From Pithys albifrons albifrons (taxonomy: Eukaryota > Chordata > Aves > Passeriformes > Thamnophilidae), in the NCBI RefSeq assembly GCF_047495875.1, contig NC_092467.1:21843066-21907065 (forward strand): a stretch of DNA of 64,000 bases, given 5' to 3'. A program made the position numbers and the translations under genes. This document shows, in pieces, positions 41,301-53,094 of this stretch; within the stretch, counting starts at the first letter, position 1; every line of letters begins with the position of its first letter. The notes under the pieces were generated by a model. The model had not been told where the DNA came from. It worked only from the letters and a program-made list of their open reading frames with translations, and ran no database searches.

Positions 41301-42439
41301 CCAATGTAAGTTACTAGAGTCAGAGGGCTACTCACATATGCACCCTAAAAACTCATAGATGCCTTTTCAATTGCTGCTATTTACAACAATCACATGTTTA
41401 TTTATCTACACCTATCACTATAGTCACGTTCAAGATGAACAAAACAATTACAAGGGGACACTATACACAGAAGGAAGCCTGGGGTCAAACTTGCTTTTTC
41501 TATAGACATTACATATGTGAATTTCAAGGAAAACTATCTAAGAAAGCAAATAAAGCCTACAAGGCACCATCAGGTGCTATTTTTCTGTGTTAAGAGCCCT
41601 ACAGATAACTCTTGCATAGAAAGTGATGCCAGAAGGAACAATAAAAATCTCTGTATATCAAAGTCACTAGTCTTCACACAGTACCTCTAAAAACTGAGCC
41701 CAGCAATGTGTTTGACAACCTATCTTTCAGAAAGTTGTCAGTCTGGATGTTAAAACATGAGAAAGTTGAGAATCCTTGCTTCCCTTGCTTATTTTTTTAA
41801 CGTAAATTTTTACTGCAAGATGTGTGTGTACTAAACATTATCTGGGGTTTTGCCAGAGGGGAGACCTTGGAGTTTCCAAGTAAGTGCAACAAACTGAACA
41901 CAGCACAAAAAAGTAATCTGCCTTCTGAGAAAATTATTGAAGATCAAGTGTCTCTTCAGCATAGATGTGCCACCTTGTTCACTTTATGTCACTACATCTG
42001 TCCTGTGAGCTATCAAAGCTTAGTCTGCCAGTCTCTGGTAAACAGGTATTACAGTCTGACAATCTAGCCTGGTAATTCCTCTGTCGAGGGGAGGGACATC
42101 ATTTTGTTCACCATTAAAGAAGTGCCCTCTGTTTCTCGAATGGTAACTACGGTTTCCCCCCTTCTGCTTCCCAGGAGGGGGATGAAAAGGTCATTTGTGC
42201 AGGAGACATTCTTTTTTGTTTCCCACGACAAAACGAGCTAAGAATAAACACCTACCTATTGACCTTCCCTTTCAGTAAATAAACTTCATTCTTTATCCCT
42301 TACGAATATCATCATAAACATACATCTGTATTGCAGCTATAGCATCCAGCACTAGAAACAAAACCCTTCACCCTCCCTCTTCTACTGCACTACACAAATA
42401 CCCAACCGCAGGCTCGCACCGGGTCCTGACCCCGTTAAT
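26397..42439. other. Intronic DNA, scattered small structures, no gene seen
   Basis: AT-rich sequence with no recognised exon. Items seen are an A-run near 30889-30902, a triplicated 21-bp unit (37049-37109), a 9-bp-arm inverted repeat (38568-38589), and two stretches with conserved-element character (about 28560-28720 and 35690-35830). Open frames of up to 128 codons (30657-31043, minus) have no recognisable domains. Confidence 0.45.
37049..37109. repeat. Three tandem copies of a ~21-bp unit
   Basis: Units at 37049-37069, 37070-37088 and 37089-37109, all of the form AATAGTATC..TTTTGAGACT. The middle copy lacks two Ts and ends GATT. Local slippage is the likely origin. Confidence 0.85.
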
Positions 42440-42667
42440 TCACGCCCTCCGCCCCAGGCACGACGGCACCCGAAGGCAGGCTGCAGAAGGCAGCCCTGAC
42501 AGCGGGGCAGGCAGGGCACGGCGATCCCGCCCGGGCACCTCCCGGGGATAACGACGGACAGCCCGGCAGGCGCGGGCTCGGTGCCCCCGGTGGGAGGCTG
42601 GGGCAGTGCGGAGTCCGCGGCTGCCCCGAGGCCGGTGGCAGGGGCGGTCCCGCCGCCGGCGGCTCAC

Positions 42668-42895
42668 CTTGTGCTCCAGGACGCTGATGTATCCTTCCAG
42701 GAGGCCGGCCCCCACGGGGAGAGCCGGGTGGCGCTGGCCGCGTTCCGGCGGGTGGCTGGGCACCGCCGCCACCTGCTGCTGCTGTCGCCGCCGCGGCTCC
42801 GGGCGGCCCCCGCCGATGCCGCCGATGCCGCCGTACATGAGCAACAAGCTGGTGCACATGGTGGTGAGCGCCAGGCAGACGGCCAGCCCGTGGCG
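42668..42895 (-). CDS. ST6GALNAC5: ST6GALNAC5 coding exon 2 (membrane anchor and stem)
   Basis: Exactly 76 codons, phase 0 at both ends. The acceptor is a pyrimidine tract ending CCCCCCGCAG (42896 upward) and the donor is AAG|GTGAGC (42667 downward). With exon 1 this gives residues 1-81. Residues 1-7 (MKTLMRH) are a short basic cytosolic tail. Residues 8-27 (GLAVCLALTTMCTSLLLMYG) are the single signal-anchor helix. Residues 28-81 are a low-complexity luminal stem with a Gly/Ile run (28-35), RRRQQQQ (40-46) and a Pro-rich part, ending GYISVLEHK. Human ST6GALNAC5 has a much longer Gln run at the equivalent place and continues after its HK with PLKMHC, which should open exon 3. The sialylmotifs (L, S, III, VS) are encoded by later exons absent from this window, so this part has no catalytic residues. 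Same-span open frames on the plus strand are GC-driven shadows. Confidence 0.92.
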
Positions 42896-43526
42896 CTGCG
42901 GGGGGCAGAGACAGAGCCGGCTCAGCGAGCTCGCCCCGCCGCGGGGCCCAGCGGGGCGCGCCGTTCCCCGCCGGCGCACTCGCAAGTTTCACCCGCCAGA
43001 GACCCGGCAAAAGTGCGGCAGAACTGGGAAACCCCTTCTGTCCCCCTCCTGCCGCCTCGCCAGCCCACTCCTCTGCCTCCCTCCCTCTCCCCCAACCCTG
43101 CTCCCTAGCCGCTTCTCCCCTCCGTGTGCCCGGCTTCCCCGCGTCCTATTCCCGTGCCGCCGTCCCCCTCTGTGCACCTCATTCGTGCATTTTAACGAGT
43201 GTTGGGGACTGTAGCGCTCCCCCCGCCCAGCTACCTCCAGCATCGTCCTTTAAGCAGATCGGTTTTCTATACACTCCTTAAAAACGCACACATATAAAAC
43301 CCCCAAACCAGGAGCAACACGAATAAAAGAAAGCAGGCGGAAAGTTCTTGGCCGCCGCTGCCGAGGTTTTGGTCGCCTTCGCGCGAGCCCGAAGAGCCGG
43401 GGAAGGATGGAGCGTGTGTGGGGTGCTCGGGGTAGCCCCGCGCCGCTCCGCGCCTCTCGCTTCTCTCCTCTCCTCTCTCCTCCCCGCCGCCGGAGCCGGG
43501 ATGAGCAGTGCCAACAATGCACTTAC
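42896..43526 (-). other. ST6GALNAC5: ST6GALNAC5 intron 1
   Basis: 631 bp, GT-AG, phase 0, GC- and CpG-rich throughout, between the five-codon first exon and the anchor exon. It lies wholly inside the CpG island and may carry regulatory sites. Long open frames here on both strands reflect low stop-codon frequency at high GC; none is recognisable as protein. Confidence 0.85.
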
Positions 43527-43541
43527 CATCAGGGTCTTCAT
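43527..43541 (-). CDS. ST6GALNAC5: ST6GALNAC5 coding exon 1 (MKTLM)
   Basis: First coding exon of alpha-N-acetylgalactosaminide alpha-2,6-sialyltransferase 5, a Golgi type II membrane enzyme of family GT29. It moves sialic acid from CMP-Neu5Ac to the GalNAc of gangliosides such as GM1b, giving GD1alpha; expression in mammals is mainly in brain. The exon contributes only five codons, MKTLM, and is followed directly by a consensus donor, GTAAGT (43521-43526). Joining it in phase 0 to the exon at 42895 gives MKTLMRHGLAVCLALTTMCT, which matches the N-terminus I know for mammalian ST6GALNAC5. The ATG at 43541 has A at -3. An in-frame upstream ATG at 43592 would add 17 residues; the shorter start is chosen because it matches orthologues. 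The exon lies in a CpG island. The 5' UTR extends to higher coordinates, but its start cannot be seen. Confidence 0.9.
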
Positions 43542-43579
43542 TTTGTGCGCCTCCCGGCCGCCAGTCCTCCCGCTCCCTG

Positions 43580-43612
43580 CTAGGCTCGGCATGGCGGGGA
43601 AGCCGCAGACAT
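43580..43612 (-). other. Short upstream ORF (10 codons plus stop) before ST6GALNAC5
   Basis: Minus-strand ATG at 43612 in GAGCCATGT (G at -3), reading MSAASPPCRA and ending at TAG (43580-43582), 38 bases before the MKTLM start codon. It overlaps out of frame the in-frame upstream ATG at 43592. If the mRNA starts above 43612, this uORF would be scanned first and could lower translation of the main frame. Whether it is in the mRNA is not known. Confidence 0.4.
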
Positions 43613-43960
43613 GGCTCGGCCAGGGAAGCGCCGCCGTGGCGGGGATTAGGGGGGAATTACACCCGGCCGGACCCTCTGAGCTTGCCAGAGCCGGGTCCTC
43701 GGCTGCCCCGCCTGCCTCCGCCCCCGCCTCCGCCTCCCGCTGCCGGCGCAGCGGCGACTTCAGGGCAGGTGGAAGTTAAACTTCTGCCTCCCGCCCCGCT
43801 GAGCGGGTACCAGAGCGATGAGCGAGCAGGGTTCGCCTTCCCTCCCTCTGCCCAGGCCTCTGTCCTGCCTGTAGCATCGGGGCACGACCCTCACGTTACG
43901 CTGTTTGTATTTTTCCTAGTGGAAAATTTCTCGTTCTCCCACCGCTAGCTGGGTTTCCCG

Positions 43961-46900
43961 GAGCTGGCAGCGTTCAGGCAATACTTTATATTCACGTTGG
44001 TAAAAAAATCGACGCCCTCAACTCCTTGTGCGGCGCTGACAACACCGTCTCACACAACCTTTCCCGAGCCCTAACAACCGGTTTCAAACCCTTTTGACAG
44101 AAGCTATCTTCCTTTTCTTAACCAAATATCACAGCACAGTTTCCCCGTGCCATGCCTGGTTTCTGAAGGCAGACTTTTTCCCACTCTAACAAGCAACCTT
44201 CTAAAGTTCTTTATTCTTTCTTTATGTTGATGGTGGACGGTTCAGTTGTGAAAACTTTGCTAGCAGACCTCACATAGATTTTTTTTGCTCTCGGAATGCC
44301 ACGTTTATAAATGTCCCCCTTCTAAACAAGCCATTTTAAGGTTGATCTCTTACAAAGTTATTAGACTGACAGCGTTTAAAAGAATTACCTCCTAATCATG
44401 AAGTTATTTCGCTTGAAACTACTCATGGAAATAATAGTACTAATATATGGCTTCACATCTAACCTACAGCTATACAGTATTAAAAATTACATTAAGGAGA
44501 AAACTATCAGCAGGGTAAGTCAACCATGGTCACAATAGCAGCTTTCTCAAGGCTGGAATTGTCATTGAAATCCATTTTTTATCTTTACTAATTCACTGGA
44601 GGATTAACAGTGAAACAAATGCCATCTCTAGTATGCAGCATATAGTGCCTTTTAAGAAAGTAAAAGAAATAAGAATGTATGGTACGTCAGTGGATAGCAC
44701 AGTAAACACGTTTATAATTTCAAGAAGAATGCCATATTGCACACAATACTTGCTGTTTATTCATTTCGTGAGTTTGATTTCAATACTACCAGTTGTTAAG
44801 ACAAACGGAGCAATATAAGAAGTATCTTATCAGGTCTTGGTAATTCTTTATTATGTGGTTGCACTTGACACTCAAATTAGTGAAACAAAGGGCTGACTTG
44901 ATGAATCATTGAAAGGAATTTATCTGTGGCTCTCCTAGGCTTCTTGCAAGAGACTACAAAAGGCAGTTCATGCATTTTAGTGCTGTGTCTCAACTACCAG
45001 CAAGCAGGTTACTGGTGACTGACCTTTCTGAGCCTTTCTAATATATTTTGCCATGCCAAAGTGAAGCATCGTTATTATGATTTAGGCTCATGGCTGTATG
45101 TTAGACATCTGTTACACAGTATGTCTGACCAAATTCATTAAACTTATGGGTTTTGGTAGAATAGGCTGATTTAAAAATCTACTAATAAAGGAGACAAACT
45201 GAATTTTCTAATTTAATGCTTGACTTGAATAATGTCCAGCTTTCTGCTCGTCAAATATTTAATTAGATTGCCATGTTGGTCATAGACCGTATTCTTGGCA
45301 GTCAAATGCTCACTGAAACAAATATAGTAGTGTAATGTAAATCCTACAGAGGTTTTTGTGTAAGCATAGGAACTTTAGAAATCATCTGGAAAACAGCCCA
45401 GCTATTTAATTTAATTTAAAATTCCTATTAACTAATAGTTCTAGCTATCTGGAGGTTTGTTTTTTAACACTATCAAAATCTGTGTACATGCAGATATGAA
45501 TCTGTATACCAAATAGTTAGACTTGCAAGGAGAAGAGCATAGGCAAAGCATTTAATCAACTTGGAAATGAGTCAATACAGAAAACTTCTTAAAGTCCATC
45601 TAACTTTCTGCTTCAGCCAATTTATTTTCTGTATGCAAGGGATACTGAACATGCATTTCTATTCCTCCTTAGAGCTCGAGTTAAAGAGAGATTAAAACAT
45701 AAACAGCTGCTTTGCCCAGAAGAAGAGCAGCAGAGTGATAGCAGGGTTTTTCAGCCAAATGTGACTGAGGAGAGATTTTCATCTGCATGGAAGAGACTGG
45801 GTTGTCTCCTCTTCTAATTTACCCTTCTTATTTTCACCTTTCTACTAGCTATAGACTGACACAGTAGTCATATGGAATAAAAAACTGCTTGTGGCAGCTT
45901 CAGGAGGACCTAAGATGCTAATGACAACATAAAAATCTGTGTAGAGTGAGAAATTCATGTAAAAAGTAGTGGTGCAGGTAGAGGCAAACCTCTCAAAACT
46001 GACAATGGACTTGGAACAGCAGAGCTCTTTCACTGATTCCTAAATAAAACTGCTTAAACAGCAACTTCCCCTGAGCTGTCTGGATGAATGAAATAACCAC
46101 CTTTTTATAATGCATTTTAGCTCAGATTCCCTTAGATAGATATAAAATAACCCTTTCAAGCTATGGCTGAGTTCTCATGAAGTTCATGTGGAGACAACAT
46201 AGCATTATTTACACCTTGATATAATGAACAATTATAAACCTACTTTCTACATTATGGCTGGCCTGGAGTGAATACTCAGGTGGAGGAACCTCTATGCCAG
46301 TGCACTTCAGCAACTGGTAGCCAAACTATTCAGTGTAAAGTAGGATGAGGGCAATAGCTAGTTTTCCTGTTCATGATCCAGATGTTGTTTGCCAGGACAT
46401 TATCCCTGAGTGCAATTTACTATGTGTGTGACTCCAGCAAACCTTGCTCTGCACCTTGCTGTCCCTCTCTCCTTTCCACCATAACCAGAGGTAGGGTGTT
46501 TGCACATGCAGTCAGTACACAGAATGCCTGCAAACTGGAATCTGCTGCTACCCTTCAGCCCTGTCACCTCCTCAGAATGAAAGCTCAGAGAGTCTTAAAT
46601 GTTTAATTATTTTGTGACTCATTGATGGCAGTGTGGCTCCTTTGCTGAAAAAAGAGGTAATGTTTGAGAGAACTGATTTAGATCTGTCCCTAGTTTTAAA
46701 GACAGTAAGAAAAAGGAAGTTTTTGTTTATCTACTCCCTTTTACAAAAGAGTGAGAAGAAAAGGGATCTGGTGCGATATATGTAGTTCTGCATGTCACTC
46801 TGCAGGAGTGCTGAAAGCACTTAAATACATTCCCATCACACTGTGTGTATGAAGGTGTTTTTCAGAAAAATATTTGCGATAGAAGTGCTTAAAATAGATT

Positions 46901-49900
46901 GGAGGGGAGAGGTTAATTGTATCAAGACCACTTTGATATCGTTATGCCTTTGACATGAAGAATCTGAGTCACTAGGATTTTATAGGTGGCTTAACATGAG
47001 AAAAAAGTTATTAAAAATGTAAAATTAATTCAAAAGTGTCTCCGGTTAAAGTTGCATCATTTTGTCATTTCCATTATATTCTGAGGTCTGTGAAGCCCTG
47101 GATCTGTCTCCTCAAGATCCACTCTTGAAATTACCATTGAAATTACCTTCTATAGCCATTTTATCCCTCTCTGCTTGCTGGGGCAAGATGCTCAGTAGGA
47201 AGTATAAAGCTCCCACTTCCGCAGCCTCATGAGGCATGAGCTTAAACCATGATCACTAGCGTAGAACAGAATATTGCTTGTCCTGGGCCTGCAGCCAGTG
47301 ACATTTGTGTGGATGGCTGGGAGTGCCACATTTCAGAAGGGAGAAGTGGTTTTTTGACTGACTACCTAGAAAAATGAGACTAAAGGTTGGAATATGATGA
47401 AAGTTTGTGTGGATTAATGGACAGCAGGGCAGTCAAAGGTATATAGGAAATGAAATATATCACACTGATATCACCTCCATGTGTTGTTTTATTATTTATG
47501 TATATATGAAATTTTAACCTCTTTTTCCTGAGAGAAAGAGCTGCATTTTTGCATTGCAGACACAACCAATGGAAAACATTCAGCAGCCTCAAAGTAATGA
47601 GCCTACATTATAGATTTTTCAAACTGCCCAGTGATTCATGAAATGTTTTTCAAAACTGGAAATATGCATTGAGGATTGGTCAAAAAAGGTAGAAACGATA
47701 TTACAGATCAGTCAATACTGTCTCTCTTTTATGAAACCAGGCTGCCTTTGAACTTCTGACAGAAGCAAACAGTGATAGATGCATAAAGAAATGAAATACT
47801 GCATGGAAATAGAAGTGCAAATGAAAACAGAAGGGGGAAATAGTGAGATAACATCTGCTGAATCTGCTGGTTTTTTCTTTCTTATTTCTTAGTTTTCTCC
47901 CCAATCTAGGAAGCATAAATATAGCAATTGGATGTTTCAGAAACAGTGTCTAGCTCAACTGGGTGGACTCATCTGCTCTAAAACCACACGTGAAACACTA
48001 TGCTTCATTCTAATCAGTCTTTTGGTGGGGAAATTAAATAAGACATATCCTGGAATATACAGTGTTCTCAAAATTCCACATCTAAACTCAGAAACTGAAG
48101 ATTAAGAAATAAGCACAGGAGGCTTCAAATGGAGGGCATCCAGTACCACTTGTGGAAGCCAACAGGATGACCAGAAACTGTTCTCCATGGCCTTTTGTTT
48201 TACTGTTCACGACCAAGACAAAAGAAGGAAGACATACATTCTGTCTATAAACAGAGCACAGCTTTAACATATGGACTAAAGTAACTGAGAACATAAGTAG
48301 TACAATTTGGTAAGAGATTGGATACGTTTGAATATTCTGGGGATGTTTGCTGTAATATAAGAGATCTCAACAGGATCCCAAATGGCTCAGTTTTCAGTGT
48401 CTGTGTATTTGTTCCTTTGCAGACAAAAACTACATCAACAGGAAGTCAAAGCATTAAATGGAACAGAATTTCTAAACTCAAAAAAAAAAGTTACCAAGCA
48501 AATATCAGACAGGAGGCATTAGAGCAGAAAAAGGAAACAAAGAAGGATAAGTGCTCATTGTGGATTGGTTTGCAGTTCTTTATGTATTATTAGAGAGTCG
48601 ATAAAAAACTCTCCTGCTCTTACACAAACACAAATATCACTTATGATGACAGGCTGAACAACAACTGTGGCAACAAGGGGATCCATTAGCATCAAACTGA
48701 AATGGCACAGTCACAGAATCAAGTAAAGTCCTTTAGTGGCCAAGCTGTATAGATCTTATTTGATAATAGTTAAGTTCTTATCTACAGGTTTATAGAAATC
48801 ATCTTTTCTGTCCAGACAGTATATCACTATATAAGCATATATGCTAATTGAGAGCAGTAAATCAGTTAATATACAGTGTGAGAATAGCTGTCAGTGGCTC
48901 CTGTCACAGCTCAGCAATTTCATGCTTGGGTCCTGTGTGCTCCTGAAATTATGTAGTGGCCATCTTAGCAATGTATGAATTTCTTCCGTTTACCCAGCAC
49001 ACTCAAGACACAGATACCTAAATGAAGTCTTGGGGCTTTGACTTGGCTGCTGAGAGGTCCTGAGTAGTCTTGTTTCCAAAGAAGTCAACAGTAATTGAAG
49101 GAGAGTCTTGGGTGGGCTGCCTGTTAAAGATAGTCTTGGTTCTATCCATTTGCAGATTCAGATGGGGATAGACTCCTGCTAGCAGAGATCAGCGATCATG
49201 GGGCCAGAGTGCAGCCATTTTAAAGAGACAGTGGTCATGGTTACGTAGTTTGGTTGGTTAATTGCAATTGAACATGGAATCTGAATCCACAAGAGAGTAC
49301 AGAATGTCTATAAAATTATTTCCTGTGTCCAAATCTGGTGCAAACCACCCTAGACAACTCTTCTAGCCAGGATGAACAATCATTGTAGGAACTAGTCTTG
49401 AAACAGTGGGAGAGTTTCCTCACTGCAACAGATAACTGAATGCTTCAAACCAGCTGCTAAAACAGATGGATTATTTTCCTTTGTGACATGTTGTGTCCTT
49501 GTTTAAACATTTCTGCCATATTACTGATATTTGTCACTCTTAAACAACTACAGAAAACAAGACTTCTCTGTGTTGTACAGGATAGATAGATATCTTGGCT
49601 ACATACACTCATTTTTCTTTCTTACACTTCAGGGCAGAGGACCAAGTGCAGCTCAGCTGCAGAGCTGGATCCAACATTTTCTGCAGCAGCTGTACCCTTC
49701 TTTCTTTGAACTGCTATTAATATTTGTTATCACATTCCCATGCCTTTGTCACCACCACCTGGCTCGTGCTTTTTATTTAAGTGACAGAACTTTAAAAAAT
49801 CCTGTACTTTCCCCAGTTATGGTATATATTTTATTCAAGGTGATGATTATATATCTATTCTCACCATAAACTACAGTGCCAGGAACATACTAACTTGAGT

Positions 49901-52900
49901 TTTACTGCAGTACTTTTACTGCCATCTGATTATTTCCTCATTGGGAATTGCATTTGGCCTCAAAGACTCATATTTGTCTATTTACTTTATTTTTCCTTTT
50001 AGCTTATGATTTATTTTAGTTTAGAAGGGATTACTTTGATGTCCCTTAATCTACAATAGTTTTTGTTTGTATGATAAGTACCTAATTTTATTTGTTACCA
50101 AAAGCTCACAGAATCTGTGTTCAGTATTACATGTGCTCAGTACTTGAAAGGTAAAGCTTAAGCTCTGTAGGCATGTGATGTTTCTGTCCTCACTTCAAAT
50201 AAATGAGGCCTTAGGGCATTTATGGTTTAGACCATAAATTCAGATGTCAAAGGAACAGGTGGTAATGTGACACAAGCTGTTCTTGCTCATTGTATGAGTT
50301 TCCTCTGCTCAGTCTCCCACCGATTCATCTCTGTCACAATCCCGAATCACTCTCCAGCAATAGTTACTCCATTTTGGCGGGTTCAGTTTCTGTCCATTGA
50401 TAAATGACAGTTTCTCTGTTTCTAAGCAATATCAGTCTAGAAAATGTGGAGCTTGGAATCTGAAAGCATGTCTACTGGCACATTAACTCAGGCACAGAAC
50501 CACATTGCTGTGACTGAAGCCTTCTGGGGTAAAGCTGGCTCACATTGCCCAGCCTGGAGCCTGTGCAGGGGAGTGCAGATCCATCTGCACATCAGCTCCA
50601 GCTCATGAGCAGTCTGCTAGGTTGAAGTACTGTGGGCTGTGGTTCAAGAACTTGCAAACAGTAAAGAACCAGAGCTTAGCAGAGAAGTGAATAAATTGGT
50701 GTGATGTATTAGTATAAAATACTGTAGTAGTTGCTCAATGTTTATTCAGTCACTGATTTTAGAGGGGTTTTTTGGTGTGTATTTTGATATCTTGCTGGTA
50801 AGCAAGCATGGACAGTGCTAGACTTTCTTCATAAGTGAGGAGAGAAGGAATCATATACCACTATTGTTTGTGTAGCTGGCACAATCATTTTAATTTCAAA
50901 GAAATTATTGACTTTGTCCATTTCTTTGAATCCTCAAAATTTTTATCTTAAGCACTATTCATATTCAAGCATTGTCTACAAGCTAACTAAGTAGTTCTCA
51001 CTAAATCCATGTGGCCTCATCCCTATTTCCATAAGATAGTTGTATATTGATGGTAAGGAATGCTGGTTGCTCAGCTTTAAGCTGTCACCTTATAGCTATG
51101 AATATTCAGTACCTCGGACATTGAAACCCACAAAGCCTAAAGTCAGGCACTGAAAATTAGAAGGCTGTTTTGGAAATCAGAACCTTCTTGACTTCTCAAA
51201 GCCATGAGTTCTTGTTTCTTGGTATCACTTGAGGATTGTTGCATTAGCAAAGTCTCCAATCTCAGCTTGAAAAAAGTTTCAAACAAAATTGGGCAGAAAG
51301 TGACCTCATACAAATGCTGGCTTGGAACATTACTTGGCTCTGATTCTGCACATTTCTAGCTACTGTAATTTACAAAACCTCACAGTCTCTCCTGAATTAC
51401 CATCAGCAGTTGTCAAAAGTTGATGAGACACATTGGAGACCAATGGGCCTCAGAAAAAAATGTATTTTCTTCATACTTCCCCAGAAGACAAAGGTGGGCT
51501 ACGCAAAAGCTCATTTTATGAGAAACTGAGCCAGCATCTATTAGCCAATGTTCTGGGCATATGGTCCAGCTCTGGTTTTCTCAGCTTTTTCAGGGGCCTT
51601 ACATCACCATTTTAGACAACAAGGCACAAGAACCTGCAAGAAATCACACAGACTTGAACCAGAAACATGCTGGGGCCCATGATTACTGCAGTACTTTCAA
51701 ATTGCCCAGTACTGATCGTTCCAACACATTACACCTGCAACTAACACCTGCCACAAACTTTCTCAAATGCCACCCTCTCTCATCTTCAACTACAACCACT
51801 TGTGCTCATTTATTTTCTGTACCATTTTTTCCTTTAAAAAAAAAAAACAAAACCTTTCCCTTGTCCAATCATAGAGTAGCTGAGCTAGATCCTTCCTGGC
51901 TACTCTTTTCTACCATCTGCTCCACCATGTACATACCCAATCCAATCCATGCAGAGGTCCATTATGTGACTGGCTAACAATGGGTCTGCTTGGCAAGTTG
52001 CTTTCCAACAGAGCACTGGGTGATTGTTAGCACAGCTACTTGTCTGTAGCTATATTATTACAGCATATCTTTTTGATTAATTAGAAATGCAGTACTGTAA
52101 GCTTTGGTTTCACAGTCTGGCTATTATTAACTAATATGCAGGAGAAAGACTGTTCTGTTCACAGGTTTACAAATTTGAAGGGTAAGAAAGGAATGGGAAG
52201 GGATTAGAGTAGGGCAGAAAGAGTATATGCAGCAAATATACAAACAGTGGACAGTGGGAAGCACTTTGAAGGGTGTATCAGACATGAACAAGGTCTTGGA
52301 CATCATCACAGGCAGTCAGAAGTCAAGCAAGATATTAAGAAAAGTATTAAGTCTGATCTGCACAGCTGCACCCACACAAATAGAAATGAAAGCTTTGGGG
52401 CTAAAGCTGCCCATGGCTGTTGACATTTCAAGCCAGCTAATTAGGATTTAGCAGGAGAAATAGAAGATGGTACACTGAGAAAGCATAGTATGCAATAGAT
52501 CCTCCTTGACCATACCTAATATAAGTGAAATATCATTTCAGAATCTTAATAAAGAAGTGGTGTAAAGGGAAATAACATCTCTGCTTCACCCTGCCTGTAG
52601 CTCAAGATCCATGAAGAGGGAGGCTATGTATTCAAATCTGTGTGATTAAAATATGTTCCTAAACTCAAACCTAAGTATTTCAGTATGAAGATGTTACTAT
52701 CCAGCATACTGTGCTGTCTTGAAAATACAGCTCTGGATCTAAGCTGTATCTCTGTCTTAGCTTTCATCTGACCCTTCTTAGTCTTTGTGTACATGTGGAC
52801 TCACCTATCACTTTTATAGTCTCTCGCTATTGAATTGTTTATAAATCTTGTAATCATTAGACAAGATTAGCCTTCACATTTCAAAAGGGGAAAGAGGTAA

Positions 52901-52924
52901 CTGTTGGGGTTTGTTTTTGTTTCT
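43961..52924. other. 5' flank of ST6GALNAC5, no gene seen
   Basis: AT-rich sequence upstream of the CpG island. No exon, RNA gene or recognised mobile element was identified. Frames such as 49531-49869 (112 codons, plus) and 51561-51977 (138 codons, plus) have no recognisable domain. An A-run at about 51836-51847 has no identifiable retrocopy attached. In mammals the next gene upstream is ST6GALNAC3; I do not see its conserved C-terminal sequence here. Confidence 0.45.
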
Positions 52925-52976
52925 GGTGTGTGGGGGTGTGTGTGTGTGGGGGGGGGTGTGTGTGTGTGGGTGTTTT
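52925..52976 (+). repeat. GT microsatellite with G-runs (long-loop G-quadruplex potential)
   Basis: Alternating GT tracts interrupted by runs of five, nine and three Gs on the plus strand. The runs could supply four G-triplets, but two of the intervening loops are about 11 bases, so any quadruplex would be of the weaker long-loop type. Expected to be length-polymorphic. Confidence 0.85.
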
Positions 52977-53094
52977 TGCCAGCTGATGCTGGCTGTTTTT
53001 CCATCTTTGTAGCACTATGTTATGCAAACCAGGTGCTGACCAGCAGATACTTTGCAGACTGAAGGGTGCTGATTGTGGCAACACTGAAACAGAC

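Larger units (their letters stand above)
1..42667 (-). other. ST6GALNAC5: ST6GALNAC5 intron 2 (partial, at least 42.7 kb)
   Basis: The donor at 42667 opens intron 2. Exon 3 should encode a conserved block including RMNDAPT and the FWGP sialyltransferase motif, and I see no minus-strand frame carrying either, so the intron is inferred to run off the left edge. The mammalian gene also has very long introns. Open frames of 60-228 codons within the span are isolated, without recognisable domains, and are taken as chance except where listed separately. Confidence 0.65.
42440..43960 (-). promoter_or_regulatory. CpG island and promoter region of ST6GALNAC5
   Basis: About 1.5 kb of dense CpG in otherwise AT-rich DNA, covering exons 1 and 2 and roughly 400 bp upstream of the ATG. 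GC-box-like CCGCCCC/CCCGCC motifs cluster near 43705-43735 and 43787-43800. No TATA box stands out close upstream of the exon, which fits a CpG-island promoter with dispersed starts. The transcription start cannot be placed from sequence alone. The edges are where CpG density visibly falls off, good to about 50 bp. Confidence 0.8.

Noticed and set aside
43278..43526. The reading frame continuing past MKTLM into MVSALLALLIPAPAAG, which looks like a signal peptide
   Set aside because: A consensus GTAAGT donor follows MKTLM exactly, and splicing to 42895 restores the known N-terminus. The apparent hydrophobic run is intron.
42435..43948. Several long open frames (up to 202 codons) on both strands across the CpG island
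   Set aside because: High GC lowers stop frequency in every frame. Only the minus-strand segments bounded by good splice sites match a known protein (ST6GALNAC5).
48700..48740. CACAGTCACAGAATCAAG resembling the CR1 tail repeat
   Set aside because: No CR1 body follows on either side, so the resemblance is likely chance.
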